Shown: positions 17,585 to 27,079, counted from the stretch's first letter. The stretch is DNA of 51,869 nt from CALELF01 sp045617925 (GCA_045617925.1 JAZLJR010000010.1:1-51869); one strand, 5' to 3'. Made by a program: numbers and translations. Notes: generated by a model not told the origin, from the letters alone.

Positions 17585-18793
17585 CTAATGAGCTTTCATA
17601 TATTCAGCAAATTTTTCAAGCATCTGTTGTCTGTTGAGAGGCTTGATGTTTTTCACAATCCATTCTCTCATATCCTTGCCATCTTGTGTTTCTTGCTTGT
17701 AGCTCATAAAGTCAAGCTTTATGCCGAGTTCATCTGCAATACGAAGGGCAAAGACAGGCCAAATCATTCCGATGTCGCCAATTACGGGCAGGCTTCCCTC
17801 GTGTCGCGCAAAGGCAGACATTTCCATACGGAATGGGATTTTGGAAATTTTTGTTTTTGGAAGTCCCTTTGCTATTGCTTCTTGAATCATAGCACTGTTC
17901 TTTTGAAGGTCTTGGCATGTGCGGAGGTGTTCGTCCAGGTCAAAACGAATAAGAGATTTTCCCTCAAGGCTGTATGTCGGTTCTCCGTGCCAATAACTCC
18001 AAATGCCGTGTCCTGTGTATGTTTCAAAAGGACCGTCGTGAATTTCTTGAGTGAGTGCAACCGCACTCTCTATAATCACGTCACAGCTTGCCAGTGCGTT
18101 TGCTATTGCTCTGCTGCGTGAAGTGACAGGGATAGAATCCCCAACGCAAAGTCCAACGTGACCACCACCTACCATCTGTGGAATGGTAACTAGCACAGGC
18201 TTATTTTTCAAGGCACCTTGCCCTATCATTGTGCGTGGGTCAGCCCCCCAACCTGCAACCCTTTCAAATGGCAATCTAGCTTGATGGCAGAGAGATAAAA
18301 TTTCTTCTGCTAGCCTTTCTGTCCTATATCCCATTGGGTATGCCATGTTGGCAGCAGCTTTTACAACAAAATGTCCATCACATGTTTTGCGTTTTTCAAG
18401 GAAAGGTCTGTCGAGGATTATTTCCTTTTCTAGTTCGTCAAGCTCATCGTCTGTCATGTCCGTAAATTCAAAGACATTGCCACGTGGCATAACATTTTTA
18501 TCCAGCCCGAATTGGTCTGCGGGACACATCTTTACTCTATCCAAGACGCCCCCCATTTCGTGGTTTATAACAGCACTGCTTGTAGTAACTGCATCAATCA
18601 CATCATGCTTCATAAGTTCGGCAATGAGTGTCGTTACCCCTTCATGCAAATTTGGTCCGCTTCCTGTTACAACAGCGACTTTCTTGCCATTCTTTTTTGC
18701 CTTAACAACCTGTTCAATTGATTTGTCTAGAGTTTCTTTTGAACGGCTGTCAAGTTCATTGTAAAATTGCGTGATTAACTCCCTGTTTATCAT
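17585..18793 (-). CDS. Unassigned 402-residue protein in the Kdo operon, deoxyhypusine-synthase-like Rossmann pattern
   Basis: I do not recognise this family. The N-terminal half has VAVVTGSGPNLHEGVTTLI, then a strand and TTSSAVINHEMGGVL, resembling the NAD-binding region of deoxyhypusine synthase; a later LTQEIHDGPFETYTGH loosely resembles that family's substrate region, but the catalytic Lys segment is not recognisable. Conserved-looking Gly/His stretches are GWGADPRTMIGQGAL and VGGGHVGLCVGDS. No HAD phosphatase (DxDxT) motif is present, so it is not a KdsC. No signal peptide or membrane segment. A GGAGGTG site 8 nt before the ATG and a 3-bp gap after waaA show it is a real operon member between waaA and kdsB. 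Confidence 0.8.
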   Translation of the reverse strand: MINRELITQFYNELDSRSKETLDKSIEQVVKAKKNGKKVAVVTGSGPNLHEGVTTLIAELMKHDVIDAVTTSSAVINHEMGGVLDRVKMCPADQFGLDKNVMPRGNVFEFTDMTDDELDELEKEIILDRPFLEKRKTCDGHFVVKAAANMAYPMGYRTERLAEEILSLCHQARLPFERVAGWGADPRTMIGQGALKNKPVLVTIPQMVGGGHVGLCVGDSIPVTSRSRAIANALASCDVIIESAVALTQEIHDGPFETYTGHGIWSYWHGEPTYSLEGKSLIRFDLDEHLRTCQDLQKNSAMIQEAIAKGLPKTKISKIPFRMEMSAFARHEGSLPVIGDIGMIWPVFALRIADELGIKLDFMSYKQETQDGKDMREWIVKNIKPLNRQQMLEKFAEYMKAH

Positions 18794-18796
18794 CTG

Positions 18797-20098
18797 TTAC
18801 ACCTCCAGAAAAGGTTTTATTATTCTAGCTAATTTATATGATGTGCCACCATGTTCTGTAAAATATCTGTCACTTGCCTGCATATTTTTAGCTTTATTTT
18901 CAATTTTTAGCAATTCTAGGAGTTTTGTGTATAATTCACCTTCGTCAAGCACCCTGTGAGCGACGTTTTCTTTTTCAAAATAGCTCGCCGGTTCTGCAAA
19001 ATCTTCCATGTGAGGGCCGTAGCAGGTAGGCACTCCCCAAACGAGTGGCTCCAAAATATTTTGTCCGCCCTTATCTACAAAACTGCCTCCAACAAAGGCT
19101 ATGTCAGAAGCTCCATAGAAATCAAAAAGGACTCCAATTTTATCCACGACAATAATATCAAAATTGTTGTTTGCACGGTTTTGCCTTTCAATTTCGCTCA
19201 ATCTTATTGCGGCAAGCTCATTTTGTGTGGCAATTTCAAGCACTGTGTCAACCCTTTCGGGGTGACGAGGCACAGAAATAAATTTTGCCTTTACGCCGTT
19301 TTTCTTCAGCTTGGCAAAAACGCCAAAGACGATTTCTTCTTCCGGTGAATGGGTGCTACCGGCAATTATCAGGCTTTTTGTGCCTTGCGAAAAATAGCTT
19401 AAAAGTTTTTTGCGAGTATTTTCAATGCTCTCTTGTCTTTCTTCTTTTCTTCGCAGAAGTTCATCAATTTTGCTGTCCCCTGTTACATAAATTTTGTCAG
19501 CAGGAACAGAAATAGATGTGAGGCGACGCTTGTCTGTTTCATCACGGCAAGTAATAACGTCAAAAAGTGAAAAAACACGTCCTGCAATGTGTGAGGCAAA
19601 GGGACGTGAAATTTTATGCCAAGTTCTGTCGCTTATACGACCGTTGATTAGGATAGTTTTTATTTTTCTTTTTTTGCATTCTGCCAACATGTTGGGCCAA
19701 ATTTCTGTCTCCACAGTTGCGTATGCAATAGGCCTTATTGTTTCTAACGCATTTATGACAAAATCTTTTTTGTCCCAGACTGCGTAGGTGTGTGTGAAAA
19801 GGTTTTCTGTTCCCGCAAGATCAAACGCCATCTTGCGTCCGGTTTCTGTTGTTGTGGAAAGTAAAAAAGGACAGGAAATCCCCTCATTTCTTGCTGCCTT
19901 GATGAAAGAAACAGCTGCCTGTGCCTCTCCTACGGAAACAGCATTTATCCAAAAACATTTGCCAACAAGGTGAGAAATTTTGTTTGTGTCAAATTTTCCC
20001 TGTCTTTCAGCAAATCCATTTGTATATTTTTTTTGCAGTTTGCCCTTCAAAAAGCAAAACGCCAAATTCAAAAGGCAATTATAAAGCCCAAGTAACAC
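18797..20098 (-). CDS. waaA: Kdo transferase WaaA (KdtA)
   Basis: A 433-residue GT30 enzyme with an N-terminal membrane-associated segment (about 1-20), FAERQGKF near residue 30 (the conserved acidic residue), WINAVSVGEAQA, ATVETEIWPNML near 125, AGSTHSPEEE near 255 and VGGSFVDKGGQNILEP near 350. It transfers Kdo from CMP-Kdo to lipid IVA at the inner membrane. Start is GTG at 20098, supported by AAGGAG that overlaps the end of kdsD. How many Kdo residues it adds cannot be read from sequence. Confidence 0.95.
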   Translation of the reverse strand: MLLGLYNCLLNLAFCFLKGKLQKKYTNGFAERQGKFDTNKISHLVGKCFWINAVSVGEAQAAVSFIKAARNEGISCPFLLSTTTETGRKMAFDLAGTENLFTHTYAVWDKKDFVINALETIRPIAYATVETEIWPNMLAECKKRKIKTILINGRISDRTWHKISRPFASHIAGRVFSLFDVITCRDETDKRRLTSISVPADKIYVTGDSKIDELLRRKEERQESIENTRKKLLSYFSQGTKSLIIAGSTHSPEEEIVFGVFAKLKKNGVKAKFISVPRHPERVDTVLEIATQNELAAIRLSEIERQNRANNNFDIIVVDKIGVLFDFYGASDIAFVGGSFVDKGGQNILEPLVWGVPTCYGPHMEDFAEPASYFEKENVAHRVLDEGELYTKLLELLKIENKAKNMQASDRYFTEHGGTSYKLARIIKPFLEV

Positions 20099-20107
20099 AG
20101 CAGCTCC

Positions 20108-21112
20108 TTATGCAACTCCTGCTTTCAAAATATCATGCAAGTGAATCATTCCTACTGGCTTTTGCCCGTCTGTTACCACAAGCACAGAAATGTCATACTT
20201 TTGCATTGTGTTCAGAGCCACAACAGCAGGAGCAGTTGGAGAAATTGTCTTTGGTGACGTGGTCATTACACGCTCAACTGGCATCTCAAGACCTTCAAGA
20301 CCATATTTTTCTATCAGCCGGCGCAGGTCGCCATCTGTAAAAATTCCCAACAAATTTCCGTTGTCATCAACAATAGCCGTTGCACCGAGTCCCTTGCTTG
20401 TGATGTCAAAAAGTGCATCTTTTGCGATTTTGTTTTTGTTTGTTGTTGGCATATCAGACCCTGCAACCATAATGTCAGCAACACGAAGCAACAACCGTTT
20501 GCCCAGTGAACCACCAGGGTGAAACACGGCAAAATCCTCTTTCTTCATATCAAGCAAAAACGTGGCAAGTCCTGCTACAGCGTCACCAAGTGCTATTTGC
20601 ACTGTGGTGCTGGACGTTGGAGCAAGGCCAAGTGGGTCTGCCTCGTGATCAACGTGGCAATTCAAAACAACGTCTGCACTCTTTGCCAAGGTTGAAGCAG
20701 GATTGCCTGTAACTGCAATTATGGGGCAACCAAGCGACTTAAAGTGTGGCACGAGGGTGATAACCTCTCTTGTTTCACCGCTATTGCTCAAGAAATATCC
20801 AATATCTCCCTTGCAAATCATGCCAAGGTCGCCGTGATAGGCTTCTGTTGAATGCACAAAAAAAGAAGGCACACCAAGAGATGCAAAGGTGGCTGCGGAT
20901 TTTCTTCCCACATGACCGGATTTTCCAATGCCGGACACAATGAGTCTGCCCTCTGCTGCACTTACAAGACGAGCTGCCTTTGCAATAGATTCGTCTAGCG
21001 AATTGCTGACATCAAGAAGTGCCTTTGCCTCGTCTTCTAATATTCGGCGTGCTTCATTTATCAAAAAATTATTGTCTAATTCTTTTATTTTTCTTTCATA
21101 AGGGAGCTGCAT
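20108..21112 (-). CDS. kdsD: D-arabinose 5-phosphate isomerase
   Basis: A 334-residue KpsF/GutQ/KdsD protein: a SIS domain (about 30-180) with SGIGKSGHVGRKSAATFASLG, HSTEAYHGDLGM and SNSGETREV, and two CBS domains (about 200-330). It converts ribulose 5-phosphate to arabinose 5-phosphate, the precursor used by KdsA. The ATG at 21112 is preceded by GGAGG at 7 nt; an earlier in-frame start at 21151 would overlap kdsA and lacks a site. The CBS pair suggests control by a nucleotide or sugar ligand. Confidence 0.94.
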   Translation of the reverse strand: MQLPYERKIKELDNNFLINEARRILEDEAKALLDVSNSLDESIAKAARLVSAAEGRLIVSGIGKSGHVGRKSAATFASLGVPSFFVHSTEAYHGDLGMICKGDIGYFLSNSGETREVITLVPHFKSLGCPIIAVTGNPASTLAKSADVVLNCHVDHEADPLGLAPTSSTTVQIALGDAVAGLATFLLDMKKEDFAVFHPGGSLGKRLLLRVADIMVAGSDMPTTNKNKIAKDALFDITSKGLGATAIVDDNGNLLGIFTDGDLRRLIEKYGLEGLEMPVERVMTTSPKTISPTAPAVVALNTMQKYDISVLVVTDGQKPVGMIHLHDILKAGVA

Positions 21113-21134
21113 AAAGAACCTCCAAAGAAATAAA

Positions 21135-21989
21135 TTAGTTGCTCCATGCAAGGTCGCTAAAGCCGACCTCTCTTGACGCCTTGTCTATTGTTGCAATTTG
21201 AGCTAAAAGTTTTTCTGCTAATGCTAGAGGAACGGAATTTGGACCGTCGCATTTTGCCTTGTCAGGATCTGGGTGCACCTCAAGGAATATGCTGTCCACA
21301 CCGACAGCAGCAGCTGCTCTTGCCAGTGGCATAACAAAAGACCTATCTCCACCACTGCAGCCGCCTTGTGCTGATGGCTTCTGCACACTGTGTGTGGCAT
21401 CAAACATCACGGGGCAACCGAGATCTCTCATTGTTGGCAAACTGCGCATATCAACAGAAAGTGCATGATACCCAAAGCAAGTGCCACGCTCGCAAAGAAT
21501 TATTTGGTCATTTCCACTTTCTTTGCATTTATTTACGACTGTTGCCATATCTTCAGGTGCCATAAATTGAGCTTTTTTTATGTTTAGTGGCTTGCCTGTC
21601 TTGCTTGCTGCACGAAGAAGGTCTGTTTGACGGCAGAGAAAGGCAGGAATTTGTAAAAGGTCAACACTTTCGGCGGCAAGATCTGCTTGATAAGGCTCGT
21701 GGATATCAGTAACGGTGGGGACGCCGAGTTCAGAACCAATTACAGAAAGCCAAGTGAGTCCATATTTAATTCCAGGTCCACGGAAACTTGTAATGCTTGT
21801 TCTGTTTGCCTTGTCAAAGGAAGCTTTAAAGATGTAATTAAAACCAAGTTTTTCGCAAATACGCTTCATTTCTTTTCCGATTGTCATTGCATCTTCAAAG
21901 GTATCTAACACGCATGGACCAGCGACAATAGTTAATTTGTCACCGCCAACTGTTAAATTTCCAACCTTAACTTGCTTTATTGGGTTCAT
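21135..21989 (-). CDS. kdsA: Kdo-8-phosphate synthase, metal-dependent type
   Basis: A 284-residue KdsA that condenses PEP with arabinose 5-phosphate. Seen: KASFDKANRTSI near residue 55, IPAFLCRQTDLL near 114 and DATHSVQKP near 197. The metal-site residues of the metal-dependent class are present: Cys26 (VAGPCVL), His200, Glu237 and Asp248; the E. coli metal-independent type has Asn at the Cys position. First gene of the Kdo operon, with a GGAGGAG ribosome site and the promoter at 22042-22070. Confidence 0.95.
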   Translation of the reverse strand: MNPIKQVKVGNLTVGGDKLTIVAGPCVLDTFEDAMTIGKEMKRICEKLGFNYIFKASFDKANRTSITSFRGPGIKYGLTWLSVIGSELGVPTVTDIHEPYQADLAAESVDLLQIPAFLCRQTDLLRAASKTGKPLNIKKAQFMAPEDMATVVNKCKESGNDQIILCERGTCFGYHALSVDMRSLPTMRDLGCPVMFDATHSVQKPSAQGGCSGGDRSFVMPLARAAAAVGVDSIFLEVHPDPDKAKCDGPNSVPLALAEKLLAQIATIDKASREVGFSDLAWSN

Positions 21990-22038
21990 CGTTACTCCTC
22001 CAGTGTCTGTTTTTCATAATCAACTAATATTACAAATT

Positions 22039-22070
22039 GCTATTATATGGCAATAGCTATACTTCGTCAA
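22039..22070 (-). promoter_or_regulatory. Promoter of the Kdo operon, with inverted repeat over the -10 box
   Basis: On the minus strand TTGACG (22070-22065), a 17-bp spacer and TATAAT (22047-22042), very near consensus. A 6-bp inverted repeat (GCTATT 22039-22044 with AATAGC 22052-22057) brackets the -10 and could be an operator. The promoter lies between radA and kdsA, separating their transcription units at least in part. Confidence 0.75.
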
Positions 22071-22087
22071 TCATAGAGGCGAAGTTT

Positions 22088-23437
22088 TTATTTCAAAAAT
22101 AAATCTCGTATTTCACCTACACGGGAAATTTTCAAAACTTCTATTGGATAATCTTCTTTTGGTGTTCGACGGCTGATTACTGCTGTCTTGAAGCCAAGAC
22201 GCGCAGCTTCTTTCACCCTAGCAAGCGTGCGTATTGCTGGCCTAACTTCCCCCGCCAGTCCAACTTCTCCGATAAAACAAACATCAGAGGGGATTGCAAT
22301 TTCTGTTACAGAGGAAGCGACAGCGGCACAAATTGCAAGGTCAGCAGATGGGTCTTTTAATGTGAGCCCACCGGTAACATTCAAATATGTATCACTTTGA
22401 CGAGTGGAAAGTCCGCTGCGTTTTTCAAGAACAGCTAACAAAAGTTGCAAGCGAGAAAGCTCAACTCCACGAGCTGTGCGTTTTGGGTAAGGGAAGGGGC
22501 TAAAGGTGGCAAGTGCCTGTATTTCTGCGGCAAGAGCTCTGCTACCTTCCATTGTTAGGGCGATTGCAACGCCATTTGCGGCAGCGTCGTTTCCATTCCA
22601 ATAGAGGTGACTTGGGTCGCTAACAGGGTTTAACCCTCTGTCAGACATTTCAAAAATACCTAGCTCGTCTGTACTGCCAAATCTATTTTTTTCTGCTCTG
22701 AGTAATCTGTTAGGGCTTGCATCTTCGCCAGAAAAGAGAAGCACGGCATCAACTAGGTGTTCCAAAAGTTTCGGTCCCGCGATAGATCCTTGCTTCGTAA
22801 TATGTCCAACTAACACGGTTGGAATGTTACAACTTTTTGCCACGTCTGTTACCATTGAGGCTACACCCTTAACCTGCGTTGGGCTGCCAGCCCACCCGCT
22901 TTCATCATCTGCCCTGAAAGCCTGCACACTATCAACTACCATAAATTTATAGTTGCCGTCCTGTGCTGTTGCTAAAGCAGAAGCAAGGTTTGACTCGCAA
23001 AGCAATTCAAGATTTTCTGTCAAAAGACCAAGTCGTTTGCCTCTGAGTGCAACTTGTCCGGCAGATTCTTCACCGGAAATGTAAAGCACCTTGCCAAATT
23101 TCTTTGCCATATTGGAAGCCACCTGCAAAAGCAATGTAGATTTCCCGACTCCAGGTTCACCGCCAAGCAACACAACACCACCTGGAACAAACCCACCGCC
23201 TAGCACACGGTCAAGCTCATCTATGCCAGATGAAACGCGAGGCTCTTCCTTTGCATCAAGGACGGAAAGAGGGACAGCCTTTGTAGCATGAGAAATCGCA
23301 CCTGTTTTTTTGTCTTGAACGATGGGGGTATCTTCTACAAAACTTCCCCATTCACCGCATTTTGGACATTTCCCAAGTTCTGAAAGACTTCCGTATCCGC
23401 AAGAGGAACATATATATTTTTTTATCTGTTTTGCCAT
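22088..23437 (-). CDS. radA: DNA repair protein RadA (Sms)
   Basis: A 449-residue RadA. The N-terminal zinc finger has four Cys (CSSCGYGSLSELGKCPKCGEW region, residues 10-30). Walker A is GGEPGVGKST near 95, the RadA-specific KNRFGSTDELGIFEM near 250, and a Lon-like C-terminal domain (about 285-449) with LAICAAVASS. It is a RecA-like helicase that promotes branch migration in recombination. GGGAG precedes the ATG. It follows the ABC permease by 35 bp and may be read through from that operon; no terminator was seen before it. Confidence 0.95.
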   Translation of the reverse strand: MAKQIKKYICSSCGYGSLSELGKCPKCGEWGSFVEDTPIVQDKKTGAISHATKAVPLSVLDAKEEPRVSSGIDELDRVLGGGFVPGGVVLLGGEPGVGKSTLLLQVASNMAKKFGKVLYISGEESAGQVALRGKRLGLLTENLELLCESNLASALATAQDGNYKFMVVDSVQAFRADDESGWAGSPTQVKGVASMVTDVAKSCNIPTVLVGHITKQGSIAGPKLLEHLVDAVLLFSGEDASPNRLLRAEKNRFGSTDELGIFEMSDRGLNPVSDPSHLYWNGNDAAANGVAIALTMEGSRALAAEIQALATFSPFPYPKRTARGVELSRLQLLLAVLEKRSGLSTRQSDTYLNVTGGLTLKDPSADLAICAAVASSVTEIAIPSDVCFIGEVGLAGEVRPAIRTLARVKEAARLGFKTAVISRRTPKEDYPIEVLKISRVGEIRDLFLK

Positions 23438-23472
23438 TTATTTTCTCCCTTTTTCTCCCTTTTTGTCCGCCT

Positions 23473-24408
23473 TTAACGTTGGCCTTTATCGTATGGAATG
23501 CCTGTCGCCTTTGGTCCAGCGGAGTGTTTAGAAGTGAATATAAGAACAGCAAGGGAAGCAATGAAAGGCATCATATTGTAAAAATTTTGAGATAAATCTA
23601 ACTTGGCAAAGATGGTTGAGTCCGCAACATTTGCAAGTGTCTTAAAAACTGCAAAAAAGACAGAAGCTGCAGCTATTTTATATGGATTCCACTGACCAAA
23701 AATTACGACAGCAAGTGCTAAAAATCCAAAACCAGTGACACCGACTTCAAAGTTCCATAAGGTAACAGTGGGCAGTATATAGGCAAAACCACCAATTCCT
23801 CCAAGAAAGCCAGAGATTGCTACGCCTAGGTAACGATAGCCAAATACATTTATACCAACGGAGTCTGCTGCTTGTGGGTGCTCACCGCAGGAACGAAGAC
23901 GCAGACCGTATTTTGTCTTAAAAAGAAAAATGTATGCCAAAATCAAGAGGACAAGAGCAATTGGCAAGAATATATTGAAGGTGAAATCCCCAATGTGGTA
24001 AATGAAATTATTGTTAGAGAATGTCAATTTTGGCGACTGTGAGCCTCCGACCTTTACGGCATTGTTGTAAAGTTTGACTAGCACTATGGTAAATGACAGT
24101 GCCATCATATTAAGTGCAGTTCCACCAATAATTTGGTCAGCATTTAGAGAAACAGCGGAATATGCCAAGAGCAAGGAAAAAAGCATACCGCAAATTGCAC
24201 TTGCCAAGATTGAAAAGAAAATAATAGCAGGTGCAGACATGCCTTCACCGAAAATTATAACGGTTAAAATCCCCGCAAGTCCGCCTATTTCCATAATGCC
24301 TTCCAGTGCGATATTTATAACTCCGCTTCGCTCAGAGAACATTCCGCCGAGTGCAACAAGCATTAGCACCGTGCTATATAAAAGTGTGTATTTTAATAAT
24401 AATAGCAT
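23473..24408 (-). CDS. BMP-type nucleoside ABC importer, permease subunit 2
   Basis: A 311-residue permease with about 8-9 membrane segments of the BPD_transp_2 family; the N-terminal GGMFSERSGVINIALEGIMEIGG and the SCGEHPQAADSVGINVFGYRY EAA-like loop near residue 190 match the YufQ/NupQ type. It pairs with the permease at 24427-25533. By family and by the BMP binding protein in the same operon, nucleosides or related purine compounds are the likely substrate. Confidence 0.88.
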   Translation of the reverse strand: MLLLLKYTLLYSTVLMLVALGGMFSERSGVINIALEGIMEIGGLAGILTVIIFGEGMSAPAIIFFSILASAICGMLFSLLLAYSAVSLNADQIIGGTALNMMALSFTIVLVKLYNNAVKVGGSQSPKLTFSNNNFIYHIGDFTFNIFLPIALVLLILAYIFLFKTKYGLRLRSCGEHPQAADSVGINVFGYRYLGVAISGFLGGIGGFAYILPTVTLWNFEVGVTGFGFLALAVVIFGQWNPYKIAAASVFFAVFKTLANVADSTIFAKLDLSQNFYNMMPFIASLAVLIFTSKHSAGPKATGIPYDKGQR

Positions 24409-24426
24409 CTTGACCTCCTAAGCGAA

Positions 24427-25533
24427 TTAATTTCTTTTTCTCAAAAAATTTTCTACTAAATCTTTGAATATTGCAACAAAAGCGCATAAATAGATTATGA
24501 CCGATATAATAAGGTCTCCAATTTCCGGCTGAAAGAATCTTGTGTCTAGATATGTCGCTCCCACAGAAACATTTACAATTAAAAGAGAGGAAAAAATTAC
24601 ACCGATGGGGTTACACATTGCAAGCAATGCAACAGGAATTGAGTTTGCTATCATGTCTGGCAATTCGGAAGAAACCTGTGGATGCCACTGATCAACATCA
24701 GAAAGAAAATACATGGCGGCAGCAATTCCGGCTAAAGCTCCTGCTATTGCCATAATATATATTGTGTCGCGTTTGTCATTTATGCCTGCATATTTTGCCG
24801 CATCTTTTCCCAGTCCACAAGCCTGTAGCTCGTAACCGAAGGTCGTCCGTTTCATCAAAATATGAACAATAATTGCAAAAATAATTGCAATAAAAATCGC
24901 AATACTAACAGTGGTGGAGTCAAAAAACTTTGCCATTCCAAAATTTGGAACCATACTAGAATGAGCACTGTGAGCCAAGATGTATGTTGCGTTCATTGCA
25001 GGGTCAAACATATCGCCCCACGCGCCACAATAGGTGATTTGATTAACCAAAAAGAGCGCAATCCAGTTCAGCATTATTGCAGAAATTATCTCAGATACAT
25101 TAAAGTGTGCCTTGAGATACCCCACAAAACCACCCCATATTGCTCCAAAAAGTGCAGCAACCAATGTGCATACATACCAGGGTAAATGTAATACAAGTGA
25201 TGAATAAAGTGCACCTAGTGCGCCTACGATGTATTGCCCGGTTACACCAATATTGAAAAGCCCTGCCTTATAAGCAATTGTGACAGAGAGCCCACCAAGT
25301 ATTAACATAGGGGCTTGTGAAATTACACGGCTCAAGCCACTAAGGTTGCCGAGCCTGAAATACATATAAAACCCACCCTGCAATATTTTTATAAAGCCTA
25401 GGTATGAGTGTGAGGGGTTTATCGCAAAAAGGATAAAAAAGCCCAAGGCAAAGCCCAATGCAACGCAAAGCAAAGAGGTTAAAAATGATACAAGAGACGG
25501 TGACAGTTTTTTTTGTTCTAAATCGTTACTCAT
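24427..25533 (-). CDS. BMP-type nucleoside ABC importer, permease subunit 1
   Basis: A 368-residue permease with about 10 membrane segments, with GLSVTIAYKAGLFNIGVTGQY near residue 75 and YELQACGLGKDAAKYAGIN near 235, the YufP/NupP type. Its ATG lies 2 nt from the ATPase stop and its GGAGG site is inside the ATPase 3' end, so translation is coupled. The other permease follows after 18 bp. Confidence 0.88.
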   Translation of the reverse strand: MSNDLEQKKLSPSLVSFLTSLLCVALGFALGFFILFAINPSHSYLGFIKILQGGFYMYFRLGNLSGLSRVISQAPMLILGGLSVTIAYKAGLFNIGVTGQYIVGALGALYSSLVLHLPWYVCTLVAALFGAIWGGFVGYLKAHFNVSEIISAIMLNWIALFLVNQITYCGAWGDMFDPAMNATYILAHSAHSSMVPNFGMAKFFDSTTVSIAIFIAIIFAIIVHILMKRTTFGYELQACGLGKDAAKYAGINDKRDTIYIMAIAGALAGIAAAMYFLSDVDQWHPQVSSELPDMIANSIPVALLAMCNPIGVIFSSLLIVNVSVGATYLDTRFFQPEIGDLIISVIIYLCAFVAIFKDLVENFLRKRN

Positions 25534-25534
25534 C

Positions 25535-27079
25535 TCAACAAACCTCCTTTGATAATTCCATGCGCTTACCGCCTGCCATATAAAGCCCTAGCTCTTCATA
25601 GGTGGTATCTTTGGGGAAGAATTGCCCCACAAACTTACCCTCAAAAATCACAAGTATTCTGTCTGATAAAGCCAGTATTTCATCAAGGTCTAGAGATACC
25701 AAGAGCACACCTTTTCCGTTGTCTCGTTCCTTTATGAGCTCTCCTTGGATAAATTCAATAGCTCCAATGTCAACGCCACGAGTTGGCTGAACTGCTATTA
25801 ACAAATCATGTTGTCTGTCAATTTCACGTGCAACGATTGCCTTTTGCTGATTACCGCCGGACATACTTCGTGCCTTTGCAATCACACCGTCGCTGCTGCG
25901 GACATCAAATTTTTGAGCAAGCGTTTGTGCATAGCTACGCACACTTTTATCTTTTATAAAGCCAAAAGTTTGAAATTCGCTCTCTTCATATCGTTGCAAC
26001 ACCATATTCTGTTCCAGTCTGTAATCAAGCACGAGCCCGTGTTTTAGTCTGTCCTCTGGAATATGGCTTATCCCATTTTTATTTCTAGTTTTTATTGAAG
26101 CGTCAGAAAAATCCTTGCCCTTCAGAAAAATTTTTCCGCTTGATTGTTTGGCAAGCCCAGTCAATGCGTAAATCAACTCTCTTTGCCCATTGCCGTCAAT
26201 GCCGGCAATACCTAAAATTTCGCCTTTCTTGACAGAAAAGGATACATTGTCAAGCAAGGTCTTTTTTGTTTTTTCATCTATTACGCTAAGGTTTTCAACC
26301 TTGAGGACAGTTTCGCCAGGTGTTGTGTCGCCCTTGTGGGGAGTAAATTCAACATGTCTGCCCACCATAAGAGAAGATATTTCCTCGGTGTTTGTGTCTG
26401 CTGTATTCAAGGTGGCAACATGCTTTCCACGGCGAATTACAGTGATTCTGTCAGAAACGGCAAAGACCTCGTGTAGTTTGTGCGTAATGAAAAGGATTGA
26501 TTTTCCTTCTCTTGCAAGGGATTTCATTATATGAATCAGCTCTGTAATTTCCTGTGGTGTTAAGACAGCCGTTGGCTCATCAAATATAAGAATTTCATTG
26601 TCACGATAGAGCATTTTTAGAATTTCTGCTCTCTGTTGCATGCCAACAGTAACGTCTTTTACGATTGCATCAGGATTTATTGCCAAACCATATTTGGCAG
26701 AGATTGCCAATACTTTCTTTCTTGCTTCTTCTCTTGATATGAACATTCCCTTTGTTGGTTCAACTCCGAGAATAATATTATCCAGTATGGAAAAACACTC
26801 AACAAGCTTAAAATGCTGATGCACCATTCCGATGTTTAATGCGTTGGCATCGTTAGGATTTTCAATCTTGACGGGAACACCATTCTTTCTAATTTCTCCA
26901 CTGGAAGGCTCGTACATTCCAAAGAGGATACTCATAAGAGTGGATTTACCTGCTCCGTTTTCACCGACTAGGGCGTGTATTTCTCCTTTTTTTAGCTGAA
27001 GCGTGATGTTGTCATTAGCTTTTATCTTGCCAAATTCCTTGGTAATTCCAAGCATTTCAATTATGAAATCATTTTCCAT
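25535..27079 (-). CDS. BMP-type nucleoside ABC importer, ATPase with two nucleotide-binding domains
   Basis: A 514-residue double ATPase of the RbsA/YufO kind. Domain 1 (about 1-245) has Walker A GENGAGKST, signature VGMQQRAEIL and Walker B LIFDEPTAVLTP. Domain 2 (about 255-505) has a degenerate Walker A (GIDGNGQREL), signature MSGGNQQKAIVAREI and LIAVQPTRGVD, which is normal for this family. It energises uptake through the two permeases downstream. The ATG (27079) overlaps the end of the binding-protein gene by 11 nt and has an AGAGG site. Confidence 0.93.
   Translation of the reverse strand: MENDFIIEMLGITKEFGKIKANDNITLQLKKGEIHALVGENGAGKSTLMSILFGMYEPSSGEIRKNGVPVKIENPNDANALNIGMVHQHFKLVECFSILDNIILGVEPTKGMFISREEARKKVLAISAKYGLAINPDAIVKDVTVGMQQRAEILKMLYRDNEILIFDEPTAVLTPQEITELIHIMKSLAREGKSILFITHKLHEVFAVSDRITVIRRGKHVATLNTADTNTEEISSLMVGRHVEFTPHKGDTTPGETVLKVENLSVIDEKTKKTLLDNVSFSVKKGEILGIAGIDGNGQRELIYALTGLAKQSSGKIFLKGKDFSDASIKTRNKNGISHIPEDRLKHGLVLDYRLEQNMVLQRYEESEFQTFGFIKDKSVRSYAQTLAQKFDVRSSDGVIAKARSMSGGNQQKAIVAREIDRQHDLLIAVQPTRGVDIGAIEFIQGELIKERDNGKGVLLVSLDLDEILALSDRILVIFEGKFVGQFFPKDTTYEELGLYMAGGKRMELSKEVC

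Noticed and set aside
22061..22090. Terminator at the end of radA
   Set aside because: A CTTCG/CGAAG stem is present but its T-run faces the plus strand, where no gene ends; on the minus strand it overlaps the kdsA promoter instead.
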